Source: Metabacillus rhizolycopersici
Lineage (GTDB): Bacteria > Bacillota > Bacilli > Bacillales > Bacillaceae
Direction: 5' to 3'
DNA length: 64,000 nucleotides
NCBI RefSeq assembly: GCF_020075705.1
Contig: NZ_JAIQUM010000006.1
Location: forward strand, 78,374 to 142,373
Part shown: piece by piece, positions 60,820-64,000 of the stretch
How positions within the stretch are numbered: the stretch's first letter is position 1
How the letters are laid out: the number at the start of each line of letters is the position of its first letter
Notes under the pieces: model-generated
What the model was told of the DNA's origin: nothing
What the model saw: the letters and a program-made list of their open reading frames with translations, nothing else
The model's database searches: none
Translations under genes and position numbers: made by a program

Positions 60820-61179
60820 ATGAAAAAAATCGAAGTAATTATAAGACCTGAAAAGCTAACTGAAACGATTAAAGGGTTAAAAAATATAGGGATTACAGGC
60901 TTTACCGTATCCCAGGTAGTCGGAAGAGGAAAACAGAAAGACAGTCAGGGAGTCTATCGCGGGAAAAATTATAAAGTAACTCTTCGTCCAAAAGTAAAAT
61001 TGGAGATTGTCCTTTCGGATTATCTGGTTGAGCTAACGATTAAGAAAATTGTTGATTCTGCCCGAACTGGAGAAGATGGTGACGGTAAAATTTACGTTTA
61101 TCCGATTTTAGAAGCCTATAACATTCGAACAGGAAAAGCAGACTATGATATTGATGATTTGGTAAATGGGGAGGACTAA
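60820..61179 (+). CDS. glnK: P-II nitrogen regulatory protein GlnK
   Basis: 119 residues, with the P-II signatures KIEVIIRPEKLTE, T-loop GVYRGKNYKVTLRPK and the C-terminal ARTGEDGDGKIYVYPI. It senses 2-oxoglutarate and ATP/ADP and plugs the ammonium transporter when nitrogen is plentiful, and in Bacillus it also interacts with TnrA. Located 5 nt upstream of amt, the usual pairing. A TnrA/GlnR box precedes it. The start follows AAGGTGGTTTAA. Confidence 0.93.
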   Translation: MKKIEVIIRPEKLTETIKGLKNIGITGFTVSQVVGRGKQKDSQGVYRGKNYKVTLRPKVKLEIVLSDYLVELTIKKIVDSARTGEDGDGKIYVYPILEAYNIRTGKADYDIDDLVNGED

Positions 61180-61184
61180 CTACC

Positions 61185-62489
61185 GTGGAATTAATGTATT
61201 TAAATACCGTATGGGTTGTGTTAGCTGCGGCAATGGTGCTATTTATGGAAGGCGGATTTAGTTTACTGGAATCTGGTTTTGTTAGAACTAAAAATGCTGT
61301 CAACGTAACAATGAAGATTTTTGTTGATTTAACGATAGGGGCATTAGCTTTTTGGTTAGTTGGTTTTGGTATTATTTTTGGGGAAGATGCATTTGGAATC
61401 ATTGGTACTACTTTATTTGGTAGTCCAGAAAAGATTGCTCTTTCCATTGAATTACCTAGTGCGGCCTTTGTACTATTTCAAATGGGATTTGCAGTAGCTT
61501 GTGTCTCGATTGTTTCAGGTGCAGTAGCTGAACGTATGAACTTTAAAGCCTATATTTTAACAGTAGCACTTATTTGTATTATCATTTATCCACTTTCAGG
61601 TCATTGGATTTGGAACAGTGATGGTTGGTTGGCAAAATTAGGAATGAGGGATTTTGCTGGTTCGGCTGCTATTCACGCGGTAGGGGGTTTTGCTGCTTTT
61701 GCAATGGCAAAACTGTTAGGACCGAGAAAAGGTAGATTTAATTCGGATGGAAGTGCCAATGTTTTTGCACCTAGTAATATTCCTTTAGCTTCAGCTGGTG
61801 CGTTTATTTTATGGTTTGGTTGGTTTGCTTTTAATGCAGGAAGTACGTTAGATGCTTCTAATACAGACCTCGCGTCGATTGCCCTTAATACAATGCTTGC
61901 GGGAGCAAGTGGCGGTACAGCTGCCCTGTTCATAACGATGAGAAAGTTTGGAAAAGCAGACCCAAGTATGACGATTAATGGAGTATTAGCTGGGCTAGTG
62001 GCAGTCACAGCTGGATGTGCCTTTGTTTCTCAATGGAGTGCAATTATTATTGGGGTTATAAGTGGTTTGATTGTGATTTATGCTACTTTATTTGTAGACA
62101 ATTTAAAAGTAGATGACCCAGTGGGAGCTGTGGCAGTTCACGGCTTCAATGGAGTATTTGGAACGATTGCGGTTGGATTGTTTGATAAGTCTCAAGGTCT
62201 TTTGACAACGGGTGATTTCTCTCTTTTAAAAATACAAGTATTAGGTGCAGCAGTAGTCGTTGTTTGGGGACTTATTGGTGGAGTATTTATAGCAAAGGTA
62301 TGTGAAAAGACTGTTGGCTTCCGAGCAAGTGAACGTGAGGAAGAAGAAGGGTTGGATATGTCCTACCACGGGATTCCAGCATATAACGAATTAGAACGAT
62401 TCACAGATATTCCTACAAGTTTGTATGACTTTGAAGAAACAACAGGTATCTCAGTTGCTCCTGCTAGTAGTAAAGAAAGAGTTGTTTGA
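61185..62489 (+). CDS. amt: Ammonium transporter Amt (copy 2)
   Basis: 434 residues, 11 membrane helices, pore histidines in FAGSAAIHAVGG and DPVGAVAVHGFNG, plus the family string WFGWFAFNAGST. The C-terminal tail is longer than in copy 1 and carries EEEEGLDMSYHGIP, the segment contacted by GlnK. The start is GTG after GGGGAGGACTAACTACC. Partner of GlnK, the more canonical of the two amt operons in this window. A hairpin terminator follows at 62556. Confidence 0.93.
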   Translation: MELMYLNTVWVVLAAAMVLFMEGGFSLLESGFVRTKNAVNVTMKIFVDLTIGALAFWLVGFGIIFGEDAFGIIGTTLFGSPEKIALSIELPSAAFVLFQMGFAVACVSIVSGAVAERMNFKAYILTVALICIIIYPLSGHWIWNSDGWLAKLGMRDFAGSAAIHAVGGFAAFAMAKLLGPRKGRFNSDGSANVFAPSNIPLASAGAFILWFGWFAFNAGSTLDASNTDLASIALNTMLAGASGGTAALFITMRKFGKADPSMTINGVLAGLVAVTAGCAFVSQWSAIIIGVISGLIVIYATLFVDNLKVDDPVGAVAVHGFNGVFGTIAVGLFDKSQGLLTTGDFSLLKIQVLGAAVVVVWGLIGGVFIAKVCEKTVGFRASEREEEEGLDMSYHGIPAYNELERFTDIPTSLYDFEETTGISVAPASSKERVV

Positions 62490-62555
62490 CTTTTCAAGAA
62501 AGGGTTGCATAGTATATTTTCTATTTGTATTTTAATACTGCAAAACGAAAGTGAA

Positions 62556-62583
62556 GGACGTATTGTTGATACGTCTTTTTTTC
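62556..62583 (+). terminator. Terminator after glnK-amt
   Basis: GACGTAT (62557-62563) pairs with ATACGTC (62569-62575), followed by seven Ts. Confidence 0.82.
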
Positions 62584-62588
62584 TTGTG

Positions 62589-62792
62589 ATGGTGGAAAAT
62601 CATACTGTATATAACTCCCAGTTTAGTTCAATAAGAAAAGCTGTCTTTGATGGCAGCCAAGCAAAAAATATCGTTCTAGGGGTGTTCTGTCCAAGAACGA
62701 GAGTCTTACTTTATCATGATAAACAGGATCATCTTGCAATGACAAAGGCGATAAACAGTCGGTTTTTTACGCGTAAAAAAATCCGTAACTGA
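62589..62792 (+). CDS. Doubtful small protein (67 aa)
   Basis: The frame from ATG 62589 lies directly after the T run of the amt terminator and has no clear ribosome binding site. It reads MVENHTVYNSQFSSIRKAVF and ends FTRKKIRN. A longer version from 62505 would span the terminator. It could be a remnant or a chance frame; coding character is moderate. Confidence 0.25.
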   Translation: MVENHTVYNSQFSSIRKAVFDGSQAKNIVLGVFCPRTRVLLYHDKQDHLAMTKAINSRFFTRKKIRN

Positions 62793-62811
62793 GTCACCCA
62801 CAGTTACGGAT
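62781..62811 (-). terminator. Minus-strand terminator
   Basis: ATCCGTAACTG (62781-62791) with CAGTTACGGAT (62801-62811). The T run (AAAAAAA on the plus strand just before 62781) belongs to the minus strand, but no minus-strand gene precedes it other than the IS remnant. Confidence 0.6.
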
Positions 62812-63054
62812 TCATGCATAAAGCATCCAGATGAGCAAAAATAGAAGGCTCTAACTTCTTCTTGCGCTCTTATAGTATGTATCGATAAACACTATGCGTG
62901 TCATAAAAGAGGAAGTGAATGCATATATGAACGTGATTATCGAAATTCAATTCATATCGAATGAAAATAAGGTAGTGTAGCGAGGCAGCTTTCCATATTT
63001 CTAGTAGATTATTTTATTTAACCAGCTGTACCAATAATGATTAACAAAATAAAC
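62812..63054. other. Non-coding stretch
   Basis: About 240 nt with no recognisable gene or repeat, between the minus-strand terminator and the IS6-type end. Confidence 0.35.
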
Positions 63055-63071
63055 GGTTCTGGTGCAAAAAC
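63055..63071 (-). mobile_element. Terminal inverted repeat of an IS6-family element
   Basis: GGTTCTGGTGCAAAAAC matches the typical IS6/IS240 end (GGTTCTGTTGCAAA type). It lies 46 nt beyond the stop of the transposase remnant. The other end of the element was not found, so the element is truncated. Confidence 0.7.
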
Positions 63072-63116
63072 TATTTGATGGAGACATAGAACCTACACGA
63101 CCTGTTCAATGACAGA

Positions 63117-63329
63117 TTATGATGCCATTCCAAACAACTTATGTATGAATTTGACTTCATTTTGGACAGACTGCACCCGTTGGTGAAGTTGTCCTTTTTT
63201 CATCATATGCATGGCTTCAATGCCACTCAATATAGAAGTAGCTGTTTGAAAGGATTTGAATCCCAGTATGGACCGTACTGGTTACTTAATGAAGCGGTGA
63301 TCCTGTTCAACAATATTGTTCAAATACCT
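63117..63329 (-). pseudogene. C-terminal remnant of IS6-family transposase
   Basis: On the minus strand: YLNNIVEQDHRFIK, an in-frame TAA, then PVRSILGFKSFQTATSILSG, EAMHMMKKGQLHQR and a stop. This is the conserved end of IS6/IS26/IS240 transposases, including the DHRFIK region with the last catalytic Glu just upstream (VEQDH). The N-terminal two thirds are missing, and the stop codon adds to the inactivation. Plus-strand frames here are shadows. Confidence 0.8.
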
Positions 63330-63405
63330 GAACCATCAAGTTTGATGTTTGAATAGTCTGAAAATTTATAGTATAATAGAAAAAAGGTCAAGGAGTTGAT
63401 TTCCG

Positions 63406-63606
63406 ATGGAAAAGAATTCGCTTAATATATTACAACAGCCTGAAGAAGAAAAAGTCATGGATTCTGAATTTGCTGAAATGGTGTTAAATAAAGCCCTCAG
63501 TGATTTTCGAAAAGAGCAACTCTTAAAAGAGATCGACCAGTCATTACTAGAACAAAACAAAGAAAAATTTCTACGATTAACTGAGAAATTAAAGAATATT
63601 TCTTAA
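63406..63606 (+). CDS. IDEAL-domain small protein
   Basis: 66 residues. The C-terminal SDFRKEQLLKEIDQSLLEQ, then NKEKFLRLTEKLKNIS, is a clear IDEAL domain (short helical unit named for its sequence, typical of Bacillus). The N-terminus is acidic and polar. The start follows CAAGGAGTTGATTTCCG. IDEAL proteins often have regulatory roles tied to ComK or other partners, but none is proven for this one. Single gene with a hairpin downstream. Confidence 0.75.
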   Translation: MEKNSLNILQQPEEEKVMDSEFAEMVLNKALSDFRKEQLLKEIDQSLLEQNKEKFLRLTEKLKNIS

Positions 63607-63650
63607 AGCGGCTGATAAATTTTTTAATGCAATAATGAAAATAATTTTAT

Positions 63651-63682
63651 CATAACCTCGTCTTAAATCAGACGGGGTTATG
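63651..63682 (+). terminator. Hairpin after the IDEAL gene
   Basis: CATAACCTCGTCT (63651-63663) pairs with AGACGGGGTTATG (63670-63682) with one G-U pair. The following T stretch is poor. Confidence 0.65.
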
Positions 63683-63852
63683 TATGTTTTAGAATAGTGC
63701 AAGCCATTTAAAAGAGGCAAAAAACCACCCAATCGCAATCGAAAAGACTATGGGTCACCGGTGTACTTGTGGGCTTCACCGAGGAACAACTATGTGGGAC
63801 GCAAATGGCGGTTATACAAATAACAAAAAACCATTTTGTGTTGTATCTAATC

Positions 63853-63894
63853 AAAACCCCTTCTAGCAAGAATATAATTGCAAGAGGGGGTTTT
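63853..63894 (-). terminator. Terminator of the partial minus-strand gene
   Basis: AAAACCCC (63853-63860) pairs with GGGGTTTT (63887-63894), with an additional AGCAAG/TTGC stretch inside. It lies 32 nt downstream of the stop of the gene that enters from the right edge. The stretch 63683-63852 holds no gene that I can support. Confidence 0.7.
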
Positions 63895-63925
63895 AAAATG
63901 AATTTTTTTGATGAAAAACTTGATA

Positions 63926-64000
63926 TTAAAAAATCACGGAAATAATAAATATACCAATCATTAGTAATTGAATTAATACTTTCGCTATACTTCCACCTAA
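63926..64000 (-). CDS. C-terminal end of a membrane protein (cut by window edge)
   Basis: A frame enters from the right edge on the minus strand and reads LGGSIAKVLIQLLMIGIFI and then ISVIF before TAA. It is a hydrophobic, probably membrane-spanning C-terminus. A terminator follows, so this is the end of a transcript. The family cannot be named from 24 residues. Confidence 0.5.
   Translation of the reverse strand, partial: LGGSIAKVLIQLLMIGIFIISVIF

Noticed and set aside
61673..62008. Minus-strand frame of 111 codons inside amt copy 2
   Set aside because: Shadow of a strongly conserved membrane protein gene, without a ribosome binding site. The 101-codon frame at 32850 is the same case in copy 1.
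63141..63356. Plus-strand frame of 71 codons near the right end
   Set aside because: It is antisense to the IS6 transposase remnant, which explains the sequence much better.

Overview
The window comes from a low-GC, Gram-positive, spore-former-type genome, most likely a member of the Bacillaceae. The evidence is strong AGGAGG-type ribosome binding sites with frequent GTG and TTG starts, intrinsic terminators after most units, and typical Bacillus gene sets. These include pspA-ydjGHI behind a sigma-W-type promoter, HssRS-HrtBA, glnK-amt with TnrA/GlnR-type boxes, Fur boxes, an IDEAL-domain protein and DUF3231 proteins. No rRNA, tRNA or CRISPR array was seen. No intact mobile element was seen either, but remnants of a group II intron and of an IS6-family element are present.

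Layout. 1-7.1 kb: small and hypothetical genes, a membrane-anchored lysozyme-like protein, a PHB-depolymerase-type esterase, and a PocR/AraC regulator divergent from a GH2 glycosidase. 7.4-9.2 kb: a membrane protein and a locus of three small genes with Fur boxes. 9.4-11.1 kb: ilvD. 11.7-15.8 kb: the haem-sensing and efflux system hssRS-hrtBA with its operator. 15.9-21.5 kb: a divergent organosulfur module, made of a TauD-type dioxygenase facing a substrate-binding protein, ABC transporter and FMN monooxygenase operon. Both of its leaders carry the same short motif ahead of a terminator. 21.8-26.4 kb: a small protein, an XRE-cupin/LysE pair with a nested palindrome, a luciferase-like oxidoreductase and a HAD phosphatase. 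26.6-30.5 kb: the envelope-stress operon pspA-ydjG-ydjH-ydjI. 31-33.7 kb: a cold-shock protein and a first ammonium transporter, paired with a coiled-coil protein. 33.7-35.4 kb: mostly decayed DNA. 35.4-46.2 kb: MFS, GNAT, AraC-GyrI, PanE, Gfo/Idh/MocA, YgjP-type protease, HEAT-repeat, PpnP and several small membrane or zinc-ribbon proteins. 46.4-55.3 kb: a gluconate regulon with three GntP permeases, gluconokinase, an RpiR regulator and 6-phosphogluconate dehydrogenase. 55.5-58.8 kb: a DUF3231 cluster. 59-60.4 kb: a gene graveyard of glcF fragment, group II intron 3' end and metE fragment. 60.8-62.5 kb: glnK-amt. 63-64 kb: an IS6 remnant, an IDEAL protein and a partial gene.

How the genes work together. 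Several units read as complete regulated modules. Haem is sensed by HssS and HssR, which would act at a GTTCAT direct repeat to switch on HrtBA. In the gluconate regulon the RpiR protein probably acts at AT-rich GAAA...TTTC boxes spaced about 30 bp apart in front of the gluconate units. The TauD dioxygenase and the ABC transporter/monooxygenase operon would recover sulfur from organosulfur compounds, with expression probably set by transcription termination in matching leaders. Two nitrogen-controlled amt operons have near-identical TnrA/GlnR boxes, but one carries GlnK and the other an unrelated coiled-coil protein in the equivalent position. The three-gene Fur-controlled locus and the twin sulfur leaders are the best candidates for undescribed biology.

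All assignments are made by reading the sequence and recalling families; no database search was run.
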